A stretch of 64,000 bases of DNA from an uncultured SAR86 cluster bacterium (GCA_902605935.1 CACLEI010000001.1:1-64000); one strand, 5' to 3'; shown: positions 19,617-29,548, counted from the first letter of the stretch. The notes: a model not told the origin generated them from the letters alone. Program-made: numbers and translations.

Positions 19617-20618
19617 ATGACTAAATTAATTTACAAAGCATTCATATTGGCATTTATGGCAATCTCCTGTTCTATTTCTGCAGATCAATTAGATGATAGT
19701 TATGTATTGGGATTTGGTTCTTGTATAACCGAGAAAAGGGATCAGCCTATATGGAAAGCTATAGAGAAAGAAAATATTAATGAATTCTTTTTCATGGGTG
19801 ACAACGTCTATGGTGACTCCAAAGACGGTTTATTAAAAGAAATGGAAATTTCATATAAAAAACAAAAAGATATGTTCCCGAAATGGCTTTATACAAAAAA
19901 ATTAAATGCGATTTGGGATGACCATGATTATGGAAGAAATGATGGTGGAACTGAATATCCTCTGAAAGATGAAGCCCAGAGACTATTTTTAGAATTTTGG
20001 AATGTCGATGAAAATGATCCCAGACATAAAAGAAATGGAATTTATTTTAATGAAGAAAAAATTATAACTGGACTAAAAGTAAATCTTATTGGACTTGATA
20101 CTAGATATCACAGATCTCCGCTCGATCAAGAAAGCAAACCCTATTATCCTTCAACTGATACAACGAAAACCATGTTGGGAGATATGCAGTGGGCGTGGTT
20201 AGAAAAGGTTTTAAATAATAAAAATGATCTTAATATTATCGTTTCATCTATTCAGGTCCTACCAACAGATCACATATTTGAAAAATGGCATAATTTACCG
20301 CACGAAAGAAACAGATTAATTGACTTACTCGACTCACAAAGCAAACCAACAATTATCTTATCTGGAGATAGACATAAGGCTGCAATCTATAAAAAGGGTA
20401 ATTTAATAGAAATAACATCCTCATCAATGAATAAACCAGTTTCTAAGCCTCTTTCTTTTTTCTCTAATCTTATCTTTGGTGAGAGCGATAAATACCTCAT
20501 TAGCGACATCTATGAGTCAGAAAACTATGGTTTAATTATTTTTAATGATAATAAGAATGTTGAGATAATAATCAAAGATTTAGAAGGTGTAACGATTTCA
20601 AAATATAAAGTGATGTAA
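19617..20618 (+). CDS. PhoD-like alkaline phosphatase family protein
   Basis: signal peptide; FMGDNVYGD, IWDDHDYGRNDGG, LSGDRHKAAIY. Confidence 0.85.
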   Translation: MTKLIYKAFILAFMAISCSISADQLDDSYVLGFGSCITEKRDQPIWKAIEKENINEFFFMGDNVYGDSKDGLLKEMEISYKKQKDMFPKWLYTKKLNAIWDDHDYGRNDGGTEYPLKDEAQRLFLEFWNVDENDPRHKRNGIYFNEEKIITGLKVNLIGLDTRYHRSPLDQESKPYYPSTDTTKTMLGDMQWAWLEKVLNNKNDLNIIVSSIQVLPTDHIFEKWHNLPHERNRLIDLLDSQSKPTIILSGDRHKAAIYKKGNLIEITSSSMNKPVSKPLSFFSNLIFGESDKYLISDIYESENYGLIIFNDNKNVEIIIKDLEGVTISKYKVM

Positions 20619-20645
20619 AAAAAGGCCCTTTCGGGCCCTCTTTTA
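20617..20645. terminator. bidirectional Rho-independent terminator between convergent genes
   Basis: A-tract, GGCCC-TTTC-GGGCC stem-loop, TCTTTT tract. Confidence 0.85.
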
Positions 20646-21386
20646 AAGTTCTCCTCTTTGAATACGATTTGTTGTCAAGACTCTAGAGTTTCCGCACTCC
20701 ACCATAGAGTTCATCTTCATAGCTTCATCAGTAAGAGCGAGGTTTTCACCATAATTATCTATTGCGAATCCAAAATCCTCCATTGAATTACCGTAAAGAG
20801 AGTAAACAAAATCATAGTCTACTGTTCCAGCTCCAGCAAATGGAAGTATCATTTTTCGTCCAAGATTGTCCCCTAAAGATTTTGCTTTTGCATCAAAATC
20901 TTTATAAGCATCAAACATATCTCTAGCTGTTACTCCTTCATTCATGGTGCAATCAGAAAACCTTACTATTCCATTATCTGAATCTGCATCAGATGGAGAT
21001 GATATAGGCCACTGTATTGTATCTATAACTCGCTCATTCGTTACTGGAAGTGTATTAAGCAGGTCTGTGCCGACTTCTAACCAAGTTTCTAAAGATGTAT
21101 ATTGCTCTTTAGCATTAGGGATGATGTTCAACCATACATAATCAGCATCAGAAATAGAATCGTCAAAATATGTAGTCATTATCACTGTAGTTGTAGATTG
21201 TCTCCAATTGTTCTCCGCACTCCAATCAACAAACATTTCACCCCAAGACACAAGAGCATCCATATCTTTTCCTGAGTTAAATTTTCCTATGTAATACTCA
21301 GCTTTATTCGGTACTGGCTGATACTTATAGTCAGCAGCACTCAAAAAAGCTGAAATTGAAAGGATAAAAATAGTTAAATATTTCAT
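20643..21386 (-). CDS. uncharacterised secreted protein
   Basis: 247-aa ORF with signal peptide (MKYLTIFILSISAFLSAADY); no family recognised. Confidence 0.6.
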   Translation of the reverse strand: MKYLTIFILSISAFLSAADYKYQPVPNKAEYYIGKFNSGKDMDALVSWGEMFVDWSAENNWRQSTTTVIMTTYFDDSISDADYVWLNIIPNAKEQYTSLETWLEVGTDLLNTLPVTNERVIDTIQWPISSPSDADSDNGIVRFSDCTMNEGVTARDMFDAYKDFDAKAKSLGDNLGRKMILPFAGAGTVDYDFVYSLYGNSMEDFGFAIDNYGENLALTDEAMKMNSMVECGNSRVLTTNRIQRGEL

Positions 21387-21437
21387 AAAACCTCCATATA
21401 TATTTATTAATTATTTCATAAGCTTCCATTATCCTTA

Positions 21438-21465
21438 GAAGACACATAAAGTCTTCAATTTTTTT
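21438..21465 (+). terminator. orphan Rho-independent terminator-like hairpin in a divergent intergenic region
   Basis: GAAGAC-ACATAAA-GTCTTC stem-loop followed by AATTTTTTT. Confidence 0.55.
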
Positions 21466-21503
21466 GGATGCATTCATCAAATGTAATTAAGTATCTTTCA
21501 TGT

Positions 21504-21522
21504 AATAATGAGAATGATTATC
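21504..21522. promoter_or_regulatory. Fur box
   Basis: AATAATGAGAATGATTATC, 16/19 match to GATAATGATAATCATTATC, 22 bp upstream of the ATG at 21545. Confidence 0.65.
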
Positions 21523-21544
21523 AATTAACCAAAAAGGAGAGATT

Positions 21545-21958
21545 ATGAATGAATATGATTTATGGACTTACGCTCAAACTGCGAATAGCACTGGTGCACT
21601 ATATGGAATAGGACTTGCAATATTTATTGGCCTAGGGTTTTGGATATCCGGAACAATGTATAACAGTGCGGATAAAAACATCATCGGTAAAATTACAGCA
21701 AGTGTTTTTGTCCTAACAGTTGCCACTTTCTACTTATTTAATAACGCTCTAGTTGAATGGAATATTAATCAAGTTGCTGCTGGGCTATCCTATCTCAAGG
21801 AAACCACTGAGGGTATTTCTCCAGGAGGCCAAGTAATAATTGATGCAAATGATCCAGGTGCACCTTTCTCATTGATACCTAATGCAGTTGCTGGATTATT
21901 CATAGCTTCTGTTTTAGTAATGCAGTTATCAGGAATTTGGATGACAAAGAAATCATAA
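21545..21958 (+). CDS. uncharacterised integral membrane protein (about 3 TM)
   Basis: 137-aa ORF with good SD (aaggagag), three hydrophobic segments, followed by a strong terminator. Confidence 0.75.
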   Translation: MNEYDLWTYAQTANSTGALYGIGLAIFIGLGFWISGTMYNSADKNIIGKITASVFVLTVATFYLFNNALVEWNINQVAAGLSYLKETTEGISPGGQVIIDANDPGAPFSLIPNAVAGLFIASVLVMQLSGIWMTKKS

Positions 21959-21970
21959 AATTTAAAAATA

Positions 21971-21997
21971 AAAAGGGGGTTTTGACCCCCTTTTTTT
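21971..21997 (+). terminator. Rho-independent terminator
   Basis: AAAAGGGGGT-TTTG-ACCCCCTTTTTTT. Confidence 0.92.
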
Positions 21998-22026
21998 ATA
22001 TACAATATAATTAAAAGACAAAAATA

Positions 22027-22674
22027 ATGACGATAAAAATATATAGTACTGAGGGCTCAAGAGGAGTTAGACCAATTTGGACAGCCGAAGAAATGGGTTT
22101 AGATTATGAAATAGATATGATGCCCTTCCCTCCTAGATTTTTAAAACCGGACTATTTGGAAGTAAATGTTCTAGGAACTATTCCTTGTATGATTGATGGC
22201 GATACCAAAATGACAGAATCTGTAGGTATTAGTCAGTACTTAGTTGATAAATACGGTCCAACTGATTTGAAAGTTAATGTAGATGAAGAAGATTATGGAG
22301 CCTATTTGAATTGGTTAACACATGCAGACGCTACTTTGACTTTTCCACAAACAGTAGTCATAAGGTATACCTTGCAAGAACCAGGTGTGGCTGATGCAGC
22401 TGCGGAGGGTTATAAAAGATGGTTTGTAGCTAGACTTAAACTTTTGGAGGCTACCCTTAATGATAGAGAATATCTCTGTTCAAATAGATTTACCATCGCT
22501 GATATCTGCGTGAGCTATGCCATATATTTAGCAGGGACATTAGGCATTGAACAAGCATTTAAGCCTAACATTAAAAGATGGACTGACATGCTATTTGAAA
22601 GAGAAGCCTTTAAAAAGATAATAGCTTACAAATATGATGGCCCGGGACCTTCCGGTCCTGAAGAACTTAAGTAA
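22027..22674 (+). CDS. glutathione S-transferase family protein
   Basis: N-terminal thioredoxin-like region with VNVLGTIPCMIDGDTKMTESVGISQYLVDKYG; C-terminal FTIADICVSYAIY. Confidence 0.88.
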   Translation: MTIKIYSTEGSRGVRPIWTAEEMGLDYEIDMMPFPPRFLKPDYLEVNVLGTIPCMIDGDTKMTESVGISQYLVDKYGPTDLKVNVDEEDYGAYLNWLTHADATLTFPQTVVIRYTLQEPGVADAAAEGYKRWFVARLKLLEATLNDREYLCSNRFTIADICVSYAIYLAGTLGIEQAFKPNIKRWTDMLFEREAFKKIIAYKYDGPGPSGPEELK

Positions 22675-22678
22675 TCAT

Positions 22679-23677
22679 ATGGAATCAAGAACACTTCAAT
22701 GTGAATTCTTAAGTGATGATATGTCTGGAGTGAAATTAGTTCAGAGAGTCATTCCAGAGGCAGGACCAAGAGAAGTCCTAATAAAAGTTAAAGCTAGTTC
22801 GGTTAATTTTCCCGATTACCTAATGACTCAAGGAAAATATCAACACAAACCAGAACTCCCTTTTGGTCTAGGTATGGAAGGATCAGGAATAATAGAAAAA
22901 ATAGGATCAAGTGTTGAGGATTACGAAATCTCAGATGAAGTAACTTTTGGAGCGCTTGGTCAAGGAGCTTTTTCAGACTATGTACTTGTTGATGAAAGAG
23001 CTATAAATCCTAAACCAAATAACTTAACCTTCGAACAAGCCGCTGCATTTCACACGGCCTATCTAACTGCATATGTTTCTCTTGTCAGAAGAGGAAATCT
23101 AACTAAAGGTGAAGCGCTTTTGGTCCATGGCTCTACAGGCGGAGTTGGCATGGCTGCAGTCCAGTTAGGAAAATATCTTGGAGCAACGGTTATAGCAACA
23201 GGGACCTCAGAAGAAAAATTAGAATTTACAAAAAAATGGGGAGCAGACCATACCCTCCTAACACATAAAGATAATATTGTAGATTTTCGCGATGAGGTGA
23301 AAGACATTACTAATGGTAAAGGTGCAGATGTTATCTATGACCCAGTTGGTGGTAATGTGTTTGATCACTCAATACGCTGCATTAATTGGGGTGGAAGACT
23401 TTTAGTTGTTGGATTTGCAAGTGGACGTATACCTAACCTTCCTATAAATATGGCTTTGATTAAAGGCTTTTCAGTTATTGGAGTTCGAGCTGGTGAATAT
23501 GGTCGTAAAGATCCCAAAGCAGGAATAGAGAATAATAATGCTATCAGAAAAATTTGTGAGGAAGGTCATTTTTCTCCTTATATATGCAAAGAATTTGATC
23601 TTAAAGAAGCAAAAGATGCTATTAAATTTTTATCTGAAAGGAAACTCGTAGGCAAAGTAATAATCAAGACAAACTAG
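22679..23677 (+). CDS. NADPH:quinone oxidoreductase (zinc-type alcohol dehydrogenase superfamily)
   Basis: LPFGLGMEGSGIIEKIG, LLVHGSTGGVGMAAVQLGK; start set at Met 22679. Confidence 0.9.
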   Translation: MESRTLQCEFLSDDMSGVKLVQRVIPEAGPREVLIKVKASSVNFPDYLMTQGKYQHKPELPFGLGMEGSGIIEKIGSSVEDYEISDEVTFGALGQGAFSDYVLVDERAINPKPNNLTFEQAAAFHTAYLTAYVSLVRRGNLTKGEALLVHGSTGGVGMAAVQLGKYLGATVIATGTSEEKLEFTKKWGADHTLLTHKDNIVDFRDEVKDITNGKGADVIYDPVGGNVFDHSIRCINWGGRLLVVGFASGRIPNLPINMALIKGFSVIGVRAGEYGRKDPKAGIENNNAIRKICEEGHFSPYICKEFDLKEAKDAIKFLSERKLVGKVIIKTN

Positions 23678-24220
23678 TTATCTTCTAGTTGAATTAGCAA
23701 TTTCCGTAAAATCTAAATTCGGGTACTCAAAAGAATAAGTTTGAGATAAATAATCGCCTACTTCCTTTCGCCAATCGAAGTGCAATCCCAATTCAACAAT
23801 CGGTGGTGCAATTATGAACTTTACCTTATAAATATCTTCTCTTTTCCCCGGAAGTTTTATATTTAGAGCATAATGCAAATTATCCGACATATTTAAGTGA
23901 GGAAGTAGCTTTGTAGATTTCTTCTCAGAAGTAATCTGATTTGTAATTTCTGCTGAAATATCAAGATAAGCTACAAATCCACCTAGAGGGGCTCCTGGAG
24001 GTGCAGATTCATTCCAATTTGCCAAAACTTCTATATGAATATCAGAGTCTTCCTCGTTACCAAATTTTGCAGATGGATATACTTCATCTTTTATAGCGGC
24101 CTCGAAAACAAGAGTTATACCAGGAGATATTTCCTCTTTGGAAATTATCATTTCTGGTAGATCAGCAATTATATTCTTAGATATAAGGAAGGTGAGGGCC
24201 AAAAAAAGAAATTTTTTCAT
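23678..24220 (-). CDS. secreted protein resembling P19/Tp34-type periplasmic iron-transport protein
   Basis: signal peptide; DIHIEV..., GGFVAYLDISAEI, LPHLNMSDNLHYALNIKLPG, YKVKFIIAPP, SYSFEYPNLDF follow the P19 domain layout. Confidence 0.5.
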   Translation of the reverse strand: MKKFLFLALTFLISKNIIADLPEMIISKEEISPGITLVFEAAIKDEVYPSAKFGNEEDSDIHIEVLANWNESAPPGAPLGGFVAYLDISAEITNQITSEKKSTKLLPHLNMSDNLHYALNIKLPGKREDIYKVKFIIAPPIVELGLHFDWRKEVGDYLSQTYSFEYPNLDFTEIANSTRR

Positions 24221-24241
24221 GATTTCAATAAAAGAATTTTA

Positions 24242-24460
24242 CTAATATTTGTAAGGTCTTGAAATTTCAAGAATCGGTGGCTTTTGATCTTTTCCAACCC
24301 ATAGAAAATGATGAGAGACCATGGCAGGCTCTACATACTTAGGTTTACTTAAGACTTCTAGATCATTTTCTTTGCAATAAGCGTCAATCTCTTCTTCGTG
24401 ATAACTTACGAGATAGACTTTCTCATTATCTTTATCTTTAGTAACACAATAACTAAACAT
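24242..24460 (-). CDS. small uncharacterised protein
   Basis: 72-aa ORF tightly packed between co-oriented genes. Confidence 0.5.
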   Translation of the reverse strand: MFSYCVTKDKDNEKVYLVSYHEEEIDAYCKENDLEVLSKPKYVEPAMVSHHFLWVGKDQKPPILEISRPYKY

Positions 24461-24469
24461 ACTATTATT

Positions 24470-24808
24470 TTATAACTTTACGCATAAGATTGGCTCTACT
24501 AATTCCATATATTTTGCGTATTCAATTTCAAGCGTTGTTTTGTTAATTCTTAAAACAACTATCAAATCTGTTTGGGATGCGTCTGTATACTGACCTACTT
24601 CAAAATATTCTTCTTGAATTGAAAGGTCCATTGTCAATTGTCCCTTCTTTAATATTTGAACTGCTTTTTTTGTCTCTGTTCCCAGCAACAAACTAAAAGT
24701 ATTAATTCTTTCACTATTTTGACTTTGAGTTTTACATTCTAAATTAATCATCTCCGACCTTAAGGAAGATGAAATCAAGATTATCAAAATTAAACTTAAG
24801 TGCTTCAT
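24470..24808 (-). CDS. uncharacterised secreted protein
   Basis: signal peptide MKHLSLILIILISSSLRS; overlaps the adjacent co-oriented ORF. Confidence 0.55.
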   Translation of the reverse strand: MKHLSLILIILISSSLRSEMINLECKTQSQNSERINTFSLLLGTETKKAVQILKKGQLTMDLSIQEEYFEVGQYTDASQTDLIVVLRINKTTLEIEYAKYMELVEPILCVKL

Positions 24809-25128
24809 TATTTATAGGTACAAAACTCCCTTCTAGGACATTTTCCTAATTTTGATCTCATCTCTTCTTCATTTATTTTGTCTAAACTCTTCTCTGCACC
24901 TGCATAATTCTCATAGTTATCGCATTGTAGCTGCCTTCTTTGCTTCTCTTGGAAAATCTGTTTTTGTACAGAAAGTTTTTCATTTAATTCTAGTGAAGAA
25001 TATTCAATATCAGTATCTGGAAAACAAAGAAATAAATTATCAGCACTTTCTATAGATGAAATATTTGTTCGTAATAAAGAACAAGAGGCTAAAAAAGCAA
25101 AAATGATTATTAGAGCTATTTTCTGCAT
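24808..25128 (-). CDS. uncharacterised lipoprotein
   Basis: lipobox FLASC after hydrophobic signal; 106 aa. Confidence 0.55.
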   Translation of the reverse strand: MQKIALIIIFAFLASCSLLRTNISSIESADNLFLCFPDTDIEYSSLELNEKLSVQKQIFQEKQRRQLQCDNYENYAGAEKSLDKINEEEMRSKLGKCPRREFCTYK

Positions 25129-25129
25129 T

Positions 25130-25888
25130 TCAATAAAGTGCGCTTACTAAGAAAAATAAAACTGAAGGCACAAGTAAACAACCAACTGCAGTGTAAAAAG
25201 TAGCAGTCATAGCTCCATAAGGAACTAGTTTAGGATCAACTGCAGCCAAACCAGCGGCCACACCGCTATTTGTTCCCATTAATCCTCCGAAAACCATTGC
25301 TGATTTTGGATTATTAAGACCGATGCGTCCTGCAACTAAAGGGGTAATGGTCATCACCAAAATTGATTTAACTAAACCAGCAGCAATACTTAGTGCAATT
25401 ACTTCGCTCTCAGCTCCAATTGCAGAACCAGTAATTGGTCCTACTACAAATGTCACAGTACCTGCTCCTATGGTTGTAATGCTTCTTGGATCATCATATC
25501 CAAAAGAAATCGCTACAAGCGCTCCAAAACTAAAAGATAATATTACTCCAAATAATAAAGAAAATACTCCTGCTTTGCCGGAAGATCTCAAGTCATTGAA
25601 GTTAGCTCCATAAGCTGTGGCAACGATAGCAAAATCACGCAACATGGAGCCGCCAAGAATACCTACCCCTGATAGTATTGCAAAATCTGCAACTCCTTTT
25701 TGACCATCTGTAAATAATCCTGCTGAATAAGCAAAGATCAAGCCGAGGATAATTGCAATTGCGGATCCGTGGAATCGACCACCAGTGAAATGATTGGAGA
25801 AAAAATAAGATAAATAGACAATCAATCCTACAAAGACAAAGGCAGTAATAAGATTGTTACTTATAAGAACTTCGTTGAGTATCTCCAT
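25130..25888 (-). CDS. madM: malonate transporter subunit MadM
   Basis: multi-TM protein with GRFHGSAIAIILGLIFAY, VGPITGSAIGAESEVIALSIAAGLVKS, MGTNSGVAAGLAAVDPKLVPYGA; adjacent to a MadL-like gene. Confidence 0.85.
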   Translation of the reverse strand: MEILNEVLISNNLITAFVFVGLIVYLSYFFSNHFTGGRFHGSAIAIILGLIFAYSAGLFTDGQKGVADFAILSGVGILGGSMLRDFAIVATAYGANFNDLRSSGKAGVFSLLFGVILSFSFGALVAISFGYDDPRSITTIGAGTVTFVVGPITGSAIGAESEVIALSIAAGLVKSILVMTITPLVAGRIGLNNPKSAMVFGGLMGTNSGVAAGLAAVDPKLVPYGAMTATFYTAVGCLLVPSVLFFLVSALY

Positions 25889-26245
25889 CTACTTTCTCTT
25901 AAAGTTAGAAATTATTGGAACGAAAATAAAAGAAACTGCGACAACTAATAGACCTGCCATTAGAGCCATAAATCCACCATCAATTGCACCAACTACATTT
26001 TGTTTTGCTGCCATTGCAACTACTATCGGAATATAAATCATGCTCCAAAAAGTAATTCCTTTTTCAGATACGTTTCCTATCTCGAATCTTCCTTTGAAGA
26101 AACTTGTAGCGCACATTAAAAGAAACATTGCTATCCCAATGCCACCAACATTAGCGTCGATACCGAATAAAGATCCAAGTAACTCGCCTGCAAATAAACC
26201 AAGTAATGTACAGACACCAAGTAAAGCTATTCCGTAAATAACCAT
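25889..26245 (-). CDS. madL: malonate transporter subunit MadL
   Basis: MVIYGIALLGVCTLLGLFAGELLG...DANVGGIGIAMFLLM; pairs with MadM. Confidence 0.85.
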   Translation of the reverse strand: MVIYGIALLGVCTLLGLFAGELLGSLFGIDANVGGIGIAMFLLMCATSFFKGRFEIGNVSEKGITFWSMIYIPIVVAMAAKQNVVGAIDGGFMALMAGLLVVAVSFIFVPIISNFKRK

Positions 26246-26249
26246 ATTT

Positions 26250-26999
26250 TTATAAATAATTAAGTGTGAGTAGAGAAATGCTTAAAGAAATTCCTACTAA
26301 GATAATAAATATTCTCAATAATTGATTGGGTAATATTTCAGTAAGTTTTGCTCCCATAAACCCTCCTAAAATTGAGAAAAACATCATATAAAAAACAAAT
26401 GACCAAACTATAAAATTATTTAAAAAAAATACACTTACAGAAACGAGAGTTATAAATAATGATAATAAAGACTTTATCGCTGAGAGCTGTTTTAAAGAAA
26501 AGTCTTTATCTATTGAAAGAACAGATAGCAATGCCAAACCAAGTCCTCCATTGAAATATCCACCATAGGTACTAACAAAAGACAGGCCAATTTTTTGATA
26601 TACGCCTCTAGGGCTTTGAGATTTCTCTCGCACATTTTGTGGATTAAAAATAAATAATAGAGTTGCCATAAAAATTAAAAAAGGCAAGGCCTTTGTAAAA
26701 AATTCATCGGATGTATTTATTAAAAAGAAAGCCCCGCAGACTGAAAAAATTGTTACTAAAAATATCAAAGGCATTATTTTATTCAGGCTGATGGTTGTAA
26801 AAGTTTTCTTGAACCCTGCCACAGATCCAAAATATCCCGGCAATATCGCTGCTGCACTGGTGGTATTGGCTAAGACGGGAGATATACCAACATACAGTAG
26901 TGCTGGAAGTGTTATGAAGCTGCCTCCGCCAGCCAGAGAATTTAGACCTCCTGCAAAAAATGCAGCTAAACAGACTAAAAATAAACTTGATAGTTCCAC
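26250..26999 (-). CDS. TauE/SafE family sulfite/anion exporter
   Basis: AAFFAGGLNSLAGGGSFITLPALLYVGISPVLANTTSA; GGYFNGGLGLALL. Confidence 0.88.
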   Translation of the reverse strand: MELSSLFLVCLAAFFAGGLNSLAGGGSFITLPALLYVGISPVLANTTSAAAILPGYFGSVAGFKKTFTTISLNKIMPLIFLVTIFSVCGAFFLINTSDEFFTKALPFLIFMATLLFIFNPQNVREKSQSPRGVYQKIGLSFVSTYGGYFNGGLGLALLSVLSIDKDFSLKQLSAIKSLLSLFITLVSVSVFFLNNFIVWSFVFYMMFFSILGGFMGAKLTEILPNQLLRIFIILVGISLSISLLTLNYL

Positions 27000-27007
27000 A
27001 TCAACCT

Positions 27008-27292
27008 TTAGAGACCTTCAACAATAACTAAGTGTCTCTCCGAGGAAATTGAAGAATACTTTAGTGCCCTTTTGTATTCCTCTGAATTATATGCATCTTT
27101 CGCACTTTGAAGAGAATCAAATTCTACAACCACTGTTCTATCATACGAAGATCCTTCGTATTTTACTTGCTCCCCACCTCTAGCTAAAAATTTACCTCCA
27201 TATTTTTGTATAGCTGGTCCTGCAAGTTTTATGTATTCCCCGTAAGTTTCGCTGTCTGTAACGTGACATAATGTTATCCAGTATCCTTTCAT
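27008..27292 (-). CDS. DUF1330 family protein
   Basis: YIKLAGPAIQKYGGKFLARGG, RTVVVEFDSLQSAKDAYNSEEYKRAL. Confidence 0.88.
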   Translation of the reverse strand: MKGYWITLCHVTDSETYGEYIKLAGPAIQKYGGKFLARGGEQVKYEGSSYDRTVVVEFDSLQSAKDAYNSEEYKRALKYSSISSERHLVIVEGL

Positions 27293-27342
27293 AGTTGACT
27301 CTTAGTCTAAAGAACAGGCCTTAAAGGTCAAATTTAGAGTTA

Positions 27343-29508
27343 TTATGATTTAACTTGTAATCTTTTGGAGTGCAGAATTGGCTCTGTATAACCACTGGGT
27401 TGAGTTCGTCCTTTTACAGCTAAATCTAGAGCAGCAGAAAAAGATATCCCATTAAAGTCAGGACCCATCGCAATATATTCAGGGTCTCCAGCATTTTGCT
27501 GATCAACTACTAGTGCCATTTTTTTCATCGTCTCTTCAACTTGGTCCACTGTAATAAGATTGTGATGAATCCAATTAGCTATATGTTGACTCGAAATTCT
27601 GCATGTAGCTCTATCTTCCATCAAACCAACATTATTTATATCAGGGACCTTGGAGCAACCTACTCCTAAATCTACCCACCTGACAACATATCCAAGTATG
27701 CCTTGGCAATTATTATCAAGTTCAGCTTGAATATCTTCAGATGTTAAGCTTTCAGGATTATCCAGTAATGGAATAGAAAGAATATCTTTTAAGTCAGCTC
27801 TTGTTCTTGAGGCTAATTTCTCTTGACGTTCTGAAACAGAAACCTGGTGATAGTGGATAGCATGTAAAGTCGCGGCAGTAGGAGATGGAACCCATGCACA
27901 ATTCGCACCTGCATCAGGATGCATGGATTTATTTTCATACATTCCTAACATCTCATCAGGCATTGCCCACATTCCTTTACCTATTTGCGCCTTGCCTTTG
28001 AAGCCAGTCTCAAGACCGATGTCAACATTCCAATCCTCATATGCGCTAATCCAAGGTTGCTGCTTCATCTCGGCCTTTGGCACTACAGGTCCAGCTTCCA
28101 TGCTGGTATGAATTTCGTCACCCGTTCTGTCTAAGAAACCAGTATTTATAAATATAACTCTATCGCTGGCTTCTCTAATGCATTCTTTAAGGTTAACAGT
28201 GGTTCGCCTTTCCTCGTCCATAATACCAACTTTCACTGTTAGAGGATCTAAGCCCAATTCCTGTTCTACTTTTGAAAATAAATCGCATGTAAACTTAACT
28301 TCTTCAGGTCCATGCATTTTTGGTTTTACTATATAAATACTTCCAGTTCTTGAATTAGATTGTTTTCCTTCTTTCAAAAGATCATGCTTGCCTATACAGA
28401 TAGTAAACATGGCATCCATAATTCCTTCGGGGACTTCATTATTGCTTCCATCGAGAATTGCAGGGTTTGTCATTAAATGACCGACATTTCTTACCAAAAG
28501 AACACTTCTTCCCGGGAGAGTAATTTCATGACCATTTTTATCTGAATAATTTCTATCCTCATTCAGAGTCCTTGTCATCTCTTCTCCGCCCTTAAAAAAT
28601 GATTCTTTAAGATCTCCTTTCATTAAACCTAACCAATTTCGATAACCTAAAGATTTGTCTTCTGCATCTACAGCAGCAACAGAATCTTCAAGATCTTGTA
28701 TGGCAGTTACAGCCGATTCAACACAAACATCCTTAATATTTGCTGGATCATCTTTGCCTATAGAGTCTTCAGGATCAATTTCAATTTCTATGTGTAAGTT
28801 ATTGTTTTTAAATAATATACTACTAGGATTATCGGAGTCACCTGTAAAACCTATGAACTGGGATTCATTCTTTAATTCTGTAGAAGATTGATCGCTAGTA
28901 CTTATCTCAAGACTTCCCTGATTAATTTTAAAACCTGTTACATCGGCATATTTTCCTGAAGATAATGGTACCGAATCATCTAAGAATTTTTTTGAAAATT
29001 CTATGACTTTATTTCCTCTAACCGGATTATAAGGTCCTGATTTTTCAGCACCCTCCTCTTCTGAAATCATATCTGTTCCGTAAAGAGCATCATAGAGACT
29101 ACCCCATCTCGCATTAGTAGCATTTAAAGAAAATCTTGCGTTCATAATAGGTACAACTAATTGAGCACCTGCAACGAGTGCGATTTCTTCATCTACATTT
29201 TGAGTGGTTATTTCAAAATCATCTCCTTCTTCCAATAAATAACCTATTTCTTTTAGGAAATTTACATATTCATCATGATTATGTGGAGAGCCTTTTTTTG
29301 AAATATGCCAATTATCGATTGTTTTTTGAATCTCAGTTCTTTTTGCTAAGAGTTCCTTATTGCGAGGACCAAACTCATCAAGAACTCGCTCAAAAGATTC
29401 CCAAAAAGCATCTGGGCTAATATCCAAACCTGGAAGAAGTTCATCTGTTAGAAAATTATCAAGTTCTTGTGATACCTTCAGACTACCATGTGTAATTCTT
29501 TCTGACAT
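27343..29508 (-). CDS. glcB: malate synthase G
   Basis: 721 aa; [61 protein letters not shown]. Confidence 0.95.
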   Translation of the reverse strand: MSERITHGSLKVSQELDNFLTDELLPGLDISPDAFWESFERVLDEFGPRNKELLAKRTEIQKTIDNWHISKKGSPHNHDEYVNFLKEIGYLLEEGDDFEITTQNVDEEIALVAGAQLVVPIMNARFSLNATNARWGSLYDALYGTDMISEEEGAEKSGPYNPVRGNKVIEFSKKFLDDSVPLSSGKYADVTGFKINQGSLEISTSDQSSTELKNESQFIGFTGDSDNPSSILFKNNNLHIEIEIDPEDSIGKDDPANIKDVCVESAVTAIQDLEDSVAAVDAEDKSLGYRNWLGLMKGDLKESFFKGGEEMTRTLNEDRNYSDKNGHEITLPGRSVLLVRNVGHLMTNPAILDGSNNEVPEGIMDAMFTICIGKHDLLKEGKQSNSRTGSIYIVKPKMHGPEEVKFTCDLFSKVEQELGLDPLTVKVGIMDEERRTTVNLKECIREASDRVIFINTGFLDRTGDEIHTSMEAGPVVPKAEMKQQPWISAYEDWNVDIGLETGFKGKAQIGKGMWAMPDEMLGMYENKSMHPDAGANCAWVPSPTAATLHAIHYHQVSVSERQEKLASRTRADLKDILSIPLLDNPESLTSEDIQAELDNNCQGILGYVVRWVDLGVGCSKVPDINNVGLMEDRATCRISSQHIANWIHHNLITVDQVEETMKKMALVVDQQNAGDPEYIAMGPDFNGISFSAALDLAVKGRTQPSGYTEPILHSKRLQVKS

Positions 29509-29526
29509 TTATTTCCTTGTTTATCG

Positions 29527-29548
29527 TACTTATGTATCTATGTAAGTA
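29527..29548. promoter_or_regulatory. possible operator in the glcB/fad divergent intergenic region
   Basis: inverted repeat TACTTA-N10-TAAGTA. Confidence 0.3.

Noticed and set aside
25323-25613. 96-aa ORF antisense to madM
   Set aside because: Shadow ORF opposite a strongly coding, low-complexity membrane gene; no SD or promoter evidence.
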